DNA of 64,000 nucleotides from the NCBI GenBank assembly GCA_964648465.1, contig CAZYMU010000010.1, positions 15,809 through 79,808 of the forward strand, written 5' to 3'. Numbering within the stretch: position 1 is the stretch's first letter; each line of letters opens with the position of its first letter. The notes beneath the pieces were generated by a model. The model was not told the DNA's origin and made no database searches. It worked only from the letters and a program-made list of their open reading frames with translations. The translations under genes and the position numbers were made by a program. This document shows positions 35,626 to 44,100 of this stretch, piece by piece. The DNA is from Aminicenans sp964648465. GTDB taxonomy: Bacteria; Acidobacteriota; Aminicenantia; Aminicenantales; Aminicenantaceae.

Positions 35626-37374
35626 CTATTTCTTTTCTTTCTTTGCCGGCGGAGTTGGAGGCTTCACAGGAACTAATTTGTCCTGCTCAACAACAGCTCT
35701 GTTCCACCACTCCGGAGCCTGAATTCTGCCGGTTTTTCTTTTGGCCGCATCATAAATGCGGAAGTGGTTGTACTTTACGAGCAGATTATCACCCAATTCC
35801 CACCATGCATTTACCACGGAATTGCCGTTGTTGATAGTATAGTCTGTGAGGAACTCAACTGCCAGTGCAGGGTCCTTCTTATAGAGCTCTTCGGCGGCTT
35901 TATCGATGATCGCTGTCCTTTTGACTGCTCCTCCTTCCCACTTTTCCTGCGCTGCTTTGACGTCTTTTATAGCATATGAATAAACCACCTGCGTATGATA
36001 ATCCACATAGTCGGATGCCCATCTGGCAGAATGCCTGTTGAACACGAAATGGTCCCCGACTTTAAACGATTCCGGCACATCCGTGCTTCCGGTATAGACA
36101 GGCATGTAGCAGGCTGTATCCTGGGCGCCGAATGAAAGCCACACTATTCCTCCGATCGGGTCAGGGAGCCAGTCCCTGCACTGGGTGATACTTGTGTATT
36201 CGACATTGTTGACACAGATGCATCTTGAGCCTCTGTACCTATTGTCATCCAGTTTAAAACCGCGGAAATAATTCGGATTGCTGAAAGGCCCGCCTTTAAT
36301 GCCCTTTGCCAGGTCGTATTTGCTTTCCTGGTACTTGTCGCGCGTAATGTTCATGACGTCCTGCACTGAAAGTTTTTTGTCGGGTTTTACCGAAAAAGGA
36401 AAATCCATGTCCAGCGTTTCCGGACTGAAATGCTTGGAAGGCGCCGCAAGGTCGTAAAAACGCCACAGCCGGCTTGCTTTGCCCCTGGGAGGCGAATACG
36501 CCCTCTTCCAACTGAAAGGTTTGCCGCTTTCCGGATCGTAAAACTTGTTTTCAACTGCGTATGAGACAGCATTGGGCGAGACCATGAAATAGTCCGGATT
36601 TTCAAGATCTATCTCACCGATTCTTGACTCGTTCGGGCAGATGCTTACATGATCATCCGGGACCCTCTGCGCACACCATACAGCGCCCGGTTTTCCGCTC
36701 TCCGGAGTCCACAGCGGCCCGACAGGCATGATCTCGAATATCCATACCTCGTTTGGATCAGCGACTGCCAGCATCTCACCGCCGTCATTAAACCCGTATC
36801 CATACTTCTCGGCCAGAGACCCCATGACCTGGATTATCTCCCTCGCCGTTTTGCTTCTCTCCATACCGAGCATCGTCAGCATGGTCAGGTCAAGCAGTGC
36901 GGATGGAGTAGTATTTCTCATCTTGCGCTGACATCCAATCGTTGATTCTCCAATGGCAACCTGGTTCTCATTCATATAACCGAACATCCCGTGCTTGTAT
37001 GCATAAGTATGGGGGACTTCGGGGATATCGGTTCCTGTGTAGTCATCCTTGTATTTTTCCCATTTAAGGCCCTTTTCCGGCGGCCATGTCCTGTACTGCG
37101 AGACGTGGTAGATCTTGCGCACTGCACCCTCTTTATGGTCTGCCGCAGGCACAGGCCTCCATGTCCAGTCGCATATGCCGCAGTCGCATGTGTGCGTGGT
37201 CATCGTGGAGCCGTCGGTCGATGCGTCTTTTCCTACGAGTATCGAGGTGCAGCCCTCGGGCCGGCATTCCTCTCCCCAAGGCGCAGCATTCTGTGATGTG
37301 AAAACAAATGCGCTTAATACAACCAGCGCGGCAAACAAAATAGCAGTTACTGTTAATGACTTTTTAAAATTCAA
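35626..37374 (-). CDS. Family C69 dipeptidase, secreted (copy 2)
   Basis: A 582-residue C69 peptidase with signal peptide (1-28), nucleophile region GCTSILVGKDASTDGSTM near residue 41 and the same conserved blocks as the other copies (FGYMNENQVAIGEST, RVPDDHVSICPNESRIGEID, PDPIGGIVWLSFGAQDTACY). The C-terminus is rich in proline and lysine. TTG start after AGGAGG. It lies 35 bp downstream of copy 3 in the operon with the racemase and the P1 peptidase. Confidence 0.9.
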   Translation of the reverse strand: MNFKKSLTVTAILFAALVVLSAFVFTSQNAAPWGEECRPEGCTSILVGKDASTDGSTMTTHTCDCGICDWTWRPVPAADHKEGAVRKIYHVSQYRTWPPEKGLKWEKYKDDYTGTDIPEVPHTYAYKHGMFGYMNENQVAIGESTIGCQRKMRNTTPSALLDLTMLTMLGMERSKTAREIIQVMGSLAEKYGYGFNDGGEMLAVADPNEVWIFEIMPVGPLWTPESGKPGAVWCAQRVPDDHVSICPNESRIGEIDLENPDYFMVSPNAVSYAVENKFYDPESGKPFSWKRAYSPPRGKASRLWRFYDLAAPSKHFSPETLDMDFPFSVKPDKKLSVQDVMNITRDKYQESKYDLAKGIKGGPFSNPNYFRGFKLDDNRYRGSRCICVNNVEYTSITQCRDWLPDPIGGIVWLSFGAQDTACYMPVYTGSTDVPESFKVGDHFVFNRHSARWASDYVDYHTQVVYSYAIKDVKAAQEKWEGGAVKRTAIIDKAAEELYKKDPALAVEFLTDYTINNGNSVVNAWWELGDNLLVKYNHFRIYDAAKRKTGRIQAPEWWNRAVVEQDKLVPVKPPTPPAKKEKK

Positions 37375-37409
37375 ATTTGCCTCCTGATTTATGATTTTAA
37401 GATTTTATA

Positions 37410-39173
37410 TTATTTTTCCTTTTTTTGTGCCGGAGGAGGCTGCAGCGGTACGAGTTTATCGTGCTCCACTACTGCCCTGTTCCACCACTGCGGGAATTTC
37501 ACACGGCCTGCCTTTCTATTTTCTGCATTATAGTTTCCCAGGTGATTGTATTTGACGAGAAGGTCGTCTCCAAGCTTCCACCAGGCATCTATGGTTCGTT
37601 CCGCGTTGTTCACGCTAAAGTCGGTTATAAACTCTACACCCGCCGCTGGATCCTTCCTGTAAAGCTCTACAGCCGCTTTATCAATAATCAATATCTTATT
37701 TAATGCTCCCCCTTCCCAATTTTCCCTGGCTTTTATTACATCTTTAATGGCCTGTGAATAAACGACCTGAGTATGGAAATCGACATAGTCAAAGGCCCAT
37801 CTTGCAGAGTCTCTGTTAAATATCCAGTGGTCGCCTACACGGTAAGATTCGGGTATCTCCGTCACCCCGGCGTAGATGGGGATATAGCAGGATGTGTCCT
37901 GGGCTCCCAATGCCACCCACAGGATGCCACCTATCGGGTTCGGCAGCCAGTTCCTGCACTGAGCAAGGGTTGTGTACTCCGAGTTGTTTACACTGATGCA
38001 CCGGGCGCCTGCATATCTTTTGTTGTCAACCCTGAACCCACGGAAATAGTTCGGGTTTGCGAACGGTCCAGCCTTCAGCCCCTTTGACGGGTCGTACATG
38101 CATCCCTGGTACTTATCCCTCGTGAGTCTCATTACGTCCTGCACCGAGAGCTTTTTGTCAGGCTTTACTGAAAAAGGAAAGTCCATGTTCGGAAGTTCCG
38201 GGCTGAATTTGCGAGACGGCGCCACAAGGTCAAAGAACCGCCACAGCCGCCCCCTCCTTCCGTGAGTGCTTGCAGCGCTGCCCTCAGCAGGGCAGTAGGC
38301 CCTCTTCCAGTTGAAAGGCTTTCCGCTCTCAGTGTCGTAGAAACCGTTCTCTACTGCATAGGAAATGACATTCGGAGAAGCAAGAAAATGGTCTGTGTCT
38401 TTAATGTCTATCTCGCCAATCCTTGACTCGTTCGGACATACGCTGACATGGTCATCCGGCACTCTCTGTGCGCACCACACAGCTCCCGGTTTTCCGCTCT
38501 TTGGAGTCCACAGCGGCCCGACAGGCATGATCTCGAATATCCATGCCTCTTCCGCGTCAATCACGGCAAGCATCTCTCCGCTGTCATGGAATCCGTATCC
38601 GTACTTTTCACCCAGCGACCCCATGAGCTCGATGGCTTCTCTCGCCGTCTTGCTCCGCTCCATGGCAAGCAGCGTCAGCATTGTGATGTCCATGACAGGC
38701 GTGGGTGTTGAGTTTCTCATCTTGCGCTGGCAGCCTATACTCGCTTCCCCCATTGCCACCTGCTGGTCGTTCATGTATCCGAAGACCGAGTATCTGTAGC
38801 CGTAAGTGTGCGCAGCCTGGGGAATGTTGACTCCTGTATCGCCCCTCTCCAGGTTTTCCCATTTCGCACCCTCATCCGGATGCCATGTTCGGATCTGGTG
38901 TATGTGGTAGATCTTGCGCACTGCACCCTCCTTGTGGTCTGCCGCAGGAACATGGTGCCATGTGAAATCGCAGACACCGCAGTCAGCAGCATGGGTGGCC
39001 ATCACTGAGCCGTCTGCAGAGGCTTGTTTCCCGACGAGTATCGAAGTGCAGCCCTCAGGCAGATATTCCGGTTCGGCCGGCTCTTTTCCCCCTGCAACAT
39101 ATGTAAGGGCGATGAGCACGCCGATACAAACAAGCAGTATTATAATAAGCGTCAGTAGCTTTCTTAATTTCAA
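37410..39173 (-). CDS. Family C69 dipeptidase, secreted (copy 3)
   Basis: A 587-residue C69 peptidase: signal peptide/anchor (residues 6-28), nucleophile region GCTSILVGKQASADGSVM near residue 41, FGYMNDQQVAMGEAS, RVPDDHVSVCPNESRIGEID and PNPIGGILWVALGAQDTSCY. In this copy the motif that reads THTCDCG in the other two is THAADCG, so one of the cysteines is lost. TTG start with GGAGGTAAACC. It follows the racemase gene by 86 bp. Confidence 0.9.
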   Translation of the reverse strand: MKLRKLLTLIIILLVCIGVLIALTYVAGGKEPAEPEYLPEGCTSILVGKQASADGSVMATHAADCGVCDFTWHHVPAADHKEGAVRKIYHIHQIRTWHPDEGAKWENLERGDTGVNIPQAAHTYGYRYSVFGYMNDQQVAMGEASIGCQRKMRNSTPTPVMDITMLTLLAMERSKTAREAIELMGSLGEKYGYGFHDSGEMLAVIDAEEAWIFEIMPVGPLWTPKSGKPGAVWCAQRVPDDHVSVCPNESRIGEIDIKDTDHFLASPNVISYAVENGFYDTESGKPFNWKRAYCPAEGSAASTHGRRGRLWRFFDLVAPSRKFSPELPNMDFPFSVKPDKKLSVQDVMRLTRDKYQGCMYDPSKGLKAGPFANPNYFRGFRVDNKRYAGARCISVNNSEYTTLAQCRNWLPNPIGGILWVALGAQDTSCYIPIYAGVTEIPESYRVGDHWIFNRDSARWAFDYVDFHTQVVYSQAIKDVIKARENWEGGALNKILIIDKAAVELYRKDPAAGVEFITDFSVNNAERTIDAWWKLGDDLLVKYNHLGNYNAENRKAGRVKFPQWWNRAVVEHDKLVPLQPPPAQKKEK

Positions 39174-39259
39174 GGTTTACCTCCCTGTCGTTTGGGATTT
39201 TTTAATCTCTCCTTTTAAGCCGGCTTTGTTAAACCCGAAGAACAGGCAGTTCCGTTTCC

Positions 39260-39982
39260 TCATCCCTGCTGTACCTTTATTTCATATCCGGCTTCTTTAA
39301 TCCCTGCGATCGCGGTTATTTTCATAGGCTCGATCAGCGGCCTCGGGATATCTTCGGGCTTAAGTACAAGAGGAATCTCGGTGCATCCGGCGATAACAGC
39401 CCCTGCTCCACTCCGGATGAGGCTCATTGCCGTATGGACAATGATTTCTTTGGACATGCCCGAATAGAAACCCGCCTTGATTCCCTGTTTCCCCTCAATG
39501 GTCTCCATCACCTGCTGCTGCTGCTTATCTGAGGGGCCGATGACTTCGATTCCTGCCTCTGAAAATGTAAGGTGAAAGATTCCTGATTTAAGCGTGCCTG
39601 TACTCGATATGAGCCCAACTTTTTTCAGGTCCGGCATGTTTTTCTTTGTCCACTTCAGGGATTCCTCAATAAGGCTGAGGAAGCGGAACTTGACCTGCGA
39701 CGCCACTTCAGGATAAAAAAAGTGCGCGGTCAAACACGGCATGATGATTAGATCTGCCCCCGCCTTTTTCAGGATTTTGACACCCTCGACTAGCAGGGGA
39801 GTGGGGCTCGGCCCCTTGTTGAGCAGAGCCTCTGTCCTCGGTGGGATTTGAGGGTTGCTGTAAACAATTACACGGACATGGTCCTGGTCTTTTTCAGCTC
39901 TGGTATTTTCTATGATTAGCTCATACATATAGGCCGTGGCTTCAGGCCCCATGCCTCCTAAAATCCCTATGGTCTTTTTCAT
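39260..39982 (-). CDS. Aspartate/glutamate racemase family protein
   Basis: A 240-residue cofactor-independent racemase. It has the glycine-rich start GILGGMGPEAT, the first catalytic cysteine in MPCLTAHFF (about residue 82) and the second in IAGCTEIPLVL (about residue 200). Two cysteines as acid/base pair are typical of Asp/Glu and hydantoin racemases. ATG overlaps the stop of the P1 peptidase gene (ATGA, 39979-39982), so it is translationally coupled. Interconversion of L- and D-amino acids would fit an operon of peptidases with broad stereo-specificity. Confidence 0.9.
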   Translation of the reverse strand: MKKTIGILGGMGPEATAYMYELIIENTRAEKDQDHVRVIVYSNPQIPPRTEALLNKGPSPTPLLVEGVKILKKAGADLIIMPCLTAHFFYPEVASQVKFRFLSLIEESLKWTKKNMPDLKKVGLISSTGTLKSGIFHLTFSEAGIEVIGPSDKQQQQVMETIEGKQGIKAGFYSGMSKEIIVHTAMSLIRSGAGAVIAGCTEIPLVLKPEDIPRPLIEPMKITAIAGIKEAGYEIKVQQG

Positions 39983-41115
39983 TTCCCCGGACCCTCTTTC
40001 ATGATTTCTTTGACCTTATCCAGCGGCAGTGCTTCTATCTTATGTCCGTCCTTGCCGGTCATTGTATGCGCCTTGAACATCGAGTTCAGTATGGCTTCTT
40101 CCGAAGCCTCGGCAGCCGCAAGAAACAGCGGGGACATCTGGCTGTTCCGCAGTGTCTCGGTCTTGATGGTCCTTGACTGCGGCCTGTGAGGTATTCTCAT
40201 CCCATCGGCTGTTGAGAAAGCAATTGCATAGTCGCCGCTTGCGTTTGAGTAATAGCCGCCTGTCCTTGCTATCCCTAGCAGTGCCCTCTTCGCAAGCCTC
40301 TTCAGGTTTCTGCTGTCAAGAGGCGCATCGGTTGCAACCACTATCATGCATGAACCCTCCGACTCGCTTTCTATCTCCTTCTTCATGGGGTAGCGTCCCA
40401 GGCGGACTCCTACAGCAAAGCCTTTAATTTGGAACACGCCTCCGTGGTTTGTCTGGACAAGCACACCCACAGTATAACCGCCTCTCGATTGGGGAAGCTT
40501 CCTCGATGCAGTTCCTATTCCACCCTTGAAGCCGAAGCAGATTGTTCCTGTGCCGGCACCAACCGCACCTTCCTCCACAGGGCCTGATGATGCGTTCTTT
40601 ATCGCCCTGATGACGTCTGCTTCTTTCACATGCCTTCCTCTTATGTCATTCAGATAGCCGTCATTTGTCTCACCTACAACAGCATTTACAGAGCCCGCTT
40701 TTTCATTCCCTTCAAGAGAGAGAATGTAAGTGATGACCGCATTAGCGGCAGTCGGCACGCTCAGTGTGTTGGTCAGGATTATGGGAGTCTCGATGCTGCC
40801 CATCTCCTCGATCTGTGTGTATCCCATGAGCTTTCCGTAGCCGTTTGCCACACACACTCCTGCGGGCACTTTCTCTTGGTATATGTTGCCCCCGTGGGGG
40901 AGTACTGCAGTCACACCGGTGCGGATATTATTGCCCTCGATGAGGGTTACATGCCCGACTTTGACCCCATCGACATCGGTGATTGCGTTCCATTTCCCGG
41001 GGTTTAACACTCCTGTTTTAATGCCGAACTTCCTTATGCGGGGCCTTTCTTCAGGCAGCAGGAAGCCATGGCATAGGAACAAAAAGATGAATGACAAAAT
41101 GACAATACGTCTCAT
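39979..41115 (-). CDS. P1-family (DmpA-like) aminopeptidase/D-esterase, exported
   Basis: A 378-residue self-processing peptidase. Signal peptide (1-20) is followed by the DmpA-type fold: GKWNAITDVDGVKVGH, NAVVGETNDGYLND, GAVGAGTGTICFGFKGG and the cleavage/nucleophile site EGSCMIVVATDAPLD, where the serine after glycine is expected to become the N-terminal nucleophile of the beta chain. Members release N-terminal L- or D-amino acids or beta-amino acids. AAGGAGAAG precedes ATG. It is the first gene of the operon with a racemase and two C69 dipeptidases. Confidence 0.9.
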   Translation of the reverse strand: MRRIVILSFIFLFLCHGFLLPEERPRIRKFGIKTGVLNPGKWNAITDVDGVKVGHVTLIEGNNIRTGVTAVLPHGGNIYQEKVPAGVCVANGYGKLMGYTQIEEMGSIETPIILTNTLSVPTAANAVITYILSLEGNEKAGSVNAVVGETNDGYLNDIRGRHVKEADVIRAIKNASSGPVEEGAVGAGTGTICFGFKGGIGTASRKLPQSRGGYTVGVLVQTNHGGVFQIKGFAVGVRLGRYPMKKEIESESEGSCMIVVATDAPLDSRNLKRLAKRALLGIARTGGYYSNASGDYAIAFSTADGMRIPHRPQSRTIKTETLRNSQMSPLFLAAAEASEEAILNSMFKAHTMTGKDGHKIEALPLDKVKEIMKEGPGK

Positions 41116-41147
41116 GTCCGCTTCTCCTTAGGGATTGTAAGATTATG

Positions 41148-41176
41148 ATATTAGTTAATACTCCCCAAAAAATCAA
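41148..41176 (-). promoter_or_regulatory. Promoter of the P1/racemase/C69 operon
   Basis: TTGATT (41176-41171) and TAATAT (41153-41148) on the minus strand with a 17-base spacer; the start of transcription would be some 30 bases before the ATG at 41115. Confidence 0.65.
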
Positions 41177-42162
41177 CAGCATTGTTCTCCTCCAGATAGA
41201 AAACTGCTGGCTGTGGGGGGAAATAAATAAAAGGGGATTATAGGTTAGTTCGATCTTGCCCAGCCAGCAAAGCAAAAATTGACTACATTATAGCTCAATC
41301 TTTGTGAAAAGGAAAGGGGAAATTTGGGATTTTTTTTGAGGAGGAGAGTTTAGTAAAATGGAGATTGGTTTTAAGGTTTAATGTTTGTAAGTTTGCATAA
41401 TAAAACTTAGACAACGACACACGCTTTGAAATTAATAATCAAAACTACCGTTTTGATTATTAAATTTATTTTCTCTTATCCAAATTTTTCATTTACATTT
41501 CTTACTAATTTCCTTCTTTGATTTTTCTTCATTTTTTCTGACATTTTACTTTCGATTTTCTTCCTTGTATCTTAACTTAAATTATCCTACCCTTAGAGAA
41601 TTTGATGATTTTACTCTGATATTCCTGAATATTTCAACCTATATTCCTGGATTTTACAATATCCATAAGAATAGACTGCTCTCCTCTTTCTGGTTTCTTT
41701 TCTTACTTTAATCCTTGTTTCAAACTCCTGATAAGCTTATCCTGGATACTCTTCTCATACTGGATATTTCCTCTTTTCCTCAAAATTCCTCATTTCAGGA
41801 ATTTTTCACTCTATCCCTGAAAAAGGAGGCTATGAGAGCCTCATAGTTGCACGAATTCAATCCCTCTTTTACTCCAGTATGTCCTGAATTCGTTTCCTTT
41901 TCCCTTACATTTTTCATTCTTAATCTGGGGAACAATGTCATTTTATCCCCAAAATTCCTTACATTTCCTTACATTTTAAAAGAATGGGACTCCAAACAGC
42001 AGAAGAAAAAAAATCAAGAAAATACCCCATTTTATAAACCAATATAGAGCTTTGATGTTTTCTTTTATCTCTTCCTTCATCTCTCCTTCATTTGTAATAC
42101 AAACTTTTCTCTTGTATAGAAAACATTATTCAATAGCAAAAATTTTTTTGTTGTTTGATTAA
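41177..42162. other. One-kilobase non-coding region with pyrimidine bias and hairpins
   Basis: No gene is credible here. From about 41440 to 42110 the plus strand is strongly T/C-rich, with recurring words such as TTCCTTACATTT and ATTCCTGAA. Three perfect inverted repeats lie close together: AAAATTCCT/AGGAATTTT (41782-41805), CTATGAG/CTCATAG (41830-41846) and ACGAATTCA/TGAATTCGT (41851-41893). The region marks the border between conserved chromosomal genes and the accessory part, and may contain a structured RNA or be the remnant of an element end. Confidence 0.45.
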
Positions 42163-42714
42163 TCAACTGATTTTATCATCAGGTTTTATATATTCTTTTT
42201 CTTTTGAAATAAATGGTCTGCAGAAATATCTATTTAAAGTATATTGTAACCATTGTCTTGAATAATCACTAAGCGAACAAATTCTCTTATCCAATATTAA
42301 TATTTCTTTTTTTATGGAGTTTATCAGGCTCAATTCTGCATAAGATTCTGATAATACATCTGATTCAGCTATATAAAATCTATAATTAAATTTATGATTC
42401 CTTATTGATTCTTTTTTCTTTTCGCTCTCTATTTTTATTAAAGGAAATACAGGAGCAATTGAAATGAATTCTCTGCGTTCAATATCGCAAGTCTGTGAAA
42501 GTATTATAATGTTAGTTTTGACAGCATGAACTACAGTAAGTTCCCCTTCCTTATGTTCAAATGCATCACTTAATTCTTCAAGATTGAAAGATTTGAATTC
42601 TCTGTTTTCTATTTCTCTTAATATTTGTATATTTGGAGGGATAGTAATAACTATTTGGTCTTTAAATACATCCCCTTGATAGATTTTCTCTGAACCTGCC
42701 TGGTCTTCTGTCAT
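42163..42714 (-). CDS. Uncharacterised protein with SQTCD motif, third gene of the Ntn-hydrolase operon
   Basis: A 183-residue soluble protein. It starts with YQGDVFKDQIV and has a conserved-looking strand with SQTCDIERREF (residues 73-83) followed by ISIAPVFPL, then a mainly helical, basic C-terminal half ending with WLQYTLNRYFCRPF. I recall proteins with a SQxCD core beside mobile elements, but cannot name a family. It starts 16 bp after the preceding small gene. The cysteine/aspartate pair could bind metal or be catalytic; this is only a suggestion. Confidence 0.72.
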   Translation of the reverse strand: MTEDQAGSEKIYQGDVFKDQIVITIPPNIQILREIENREFKSFNLEELSDAFEHKEGELTVVHAVKTNIIILSQTCDIERREFISIAPVFPLIKIESEKKKESIRNHKFNYRFYIAESDVLSESYAELSLINSIKKEILILDKRICSLSDYSRQWLQYTLNRYFCRPFISKEKEYIKPDDKIS

Positions 42715-42730
42715 TCAAAGTAAACTGATT

Positions 42731-42934
42731 TTATTCTCTGTAAATTTTCTTTATTTCTGGAACTTTCTCTGTAAAAGGGATAAATTCTTTTTCTGAATCT
42801 TCTTCAGTTTCTTCATAAGGTACAATAATACTAGGTATGCCCGTATCATAATCAAATTGAGATAGAATAATGGCTTTGGTAAAATTTATCTCAGGAGAAT
42901 TCAAGCAATCTTTAATTTCAAATATAATTGCCAT
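42731..42934 (-). CDS. Small acidic protein, second gene of the Ntn-hydrolase operon
   Basis: A 67-residue protein (EIKDCLNSPE, then SQFDYDTGIPSIIVPYEETEED), strongly acidic. ATG at 42934 is preferred because TGAGGA precedes it; GTG at 42946 lies directly behind the TGA of the first gene. The tight spacing to both neighbours argues for a fixed three-gene unit. No family recognised; an inhibitor, adaptor or substrate of the peptidase is possible. Confidence 0.65.
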   Translation of the reverse strand: MAIIFEIKDCLNSPEINFTKAIILSQFDYDTGIPSIIVPYEETEEDSEKEFIPFTEKVPEIKKIYRE

Positions 42935-42946
42935 TTTTTTCCTCAC

Positions 42947-43816
42947 TCAATAATTTATTTTTAATTCATTATTAGACAAATTTTTATATCCGTCTTTGGT
43001 TATTGCCGCAATTCTTACATTGCCCCCACATACTGGGGCACCTATTACAAATTTGTAATGGTTTATGACCACATCAAGAAGAAATTTAACATGGTCTATT
43101 CCTTGTTGTAAAGGCATTGCATCATATGGAATTTTATATTCGAATGACTTTAACAACTTATTTACATCATTTTTTGATTGATTATCAAATTTAATGTTAT
43201 GCTTCTTTACAAAATAACCAACTATATTGTTAATTAGATTTATATCAAATCCCTTTATTAATCTTCGGATGGGGTCTACAGAACCAAACCAATTGGTTCC
43301 AAATTGTCCAGGCTCTCTTAGTTTCTCTATTTGTTTTTTTTCTTTATGAAATGGAATTATTATATTATACACTTCCGATAAAGGCTTCCCTGGAGAAAAA
43401 CCAGCTAAAACTAATCCTATAAAAGGTTTTTTATTGTCAGGTATCTCATTGAATTTTTTTCCTAACGTTTCTTCTAAAACAGGCCTAATAATTTCATCAT
43501 ATTTTAAAAAGAAAAAGTCTCTAATACTTTCACATATATCAAATAGGGCTTTACTAGAAAATACAACAGATTCATTTAATTCAAATTGCCTTACGTAACT
43601 CTCAATGGTTCTTTTACCTAATATTGCAGTTCCATATGTTAAAATTCCAACTGAGGTATTGTTTAAATGAAATATTTTTTCTGCTTCGTTATATACTTTC
43701 AAAACTCCGTAGGTTTTTCTTCCATTTGGAGATTTTGATTCTCCTTGAAGAGTTATAGCGCTATCAGTTCCAATTATAACGCCATCAGATAAATTACAAA
43801 CAATCCCTATTGTCAT
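42947..43816 (-). CDS. Proteasome-beta-like Ntn hydrolase, first gene of a three-gene operon
   Basis: A 289-residue protein beginning MTIGIVCNLSDGVIIGTDSA. After removal of Met, Thr1 would be the nucleophile, and counting from it the aspartate of GTDSA is residue 17, exactly the proteasome Thr1/Asp17 arrangement. A lysine in AEKIFHL (residue 46 in this count) matches the Lys-Ile of the catalytic triad after an insertion of about 13 residues, followed by a glycine-rich strand (VGILTYGTAI). The C-terminal half is longer than in proteasome subunits and not recognised; GAPVCGGNVRIAAI near the end looks like a closing strand. No HslU/ATPase partner is nearby. Likely a bacterial relative of proteasome/Anbu/HslV proteins with its own partners. 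Confidence 0.72.
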   Translation of the reverse strand: MTIGIVCNLSDGVIIGTDSAITLQGESKSPNGRKTYGVLKVYNEAEKIFHLNNTSVGILTYGTAILGKRTIESYVRQFELNESVVFSSKALFDICESIRDFFFLKYDEIIRPVLEETLGKKFNEIPDNKKPFIGLVLAGFSPGKPLSEVYNIIIPFHKEKKQIEKLREPGQFGTNWFGSVDPIRRLIKGFDINLINNIVGYFVKKHNIKFDNQSKNDVNKLLKSFEYKIPYDAMPLQQGIDHVKFLLDVVINHYKFVIGAPVCGGNVRIAAITKDGYKNLSNNELKINY

Positions 43817-44100
43817 TATCTAAATTTCCTCCTTATTTATAGATATTAATATAATCATCCCAAAATATCAAATTTATATCTCATAATAATCACTCATATC
43901 GAATCTTTCAATACCCAAAGATTAATTAAAATCTTTATATCTGAGAATTTCACCTCTCCTTAAGCGTCTATATCAATGAGGCGATTTTCCGGCTCAGCCG
44001 TCGTTTCATCATTGGGAAGCCAGAGTCACGAGCTTACGGCTTTCTATCGCCACAAAATGCTTTTCGATAAATTACCTTAAAGGATTAATTTGCTAAGTAC

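Noticed and set aside
41847..42047. 66-codon frame in the pyrimidine-rich region
   Set aside because: Low-complexity composition, starts inside a hairpin, no ribosome site.
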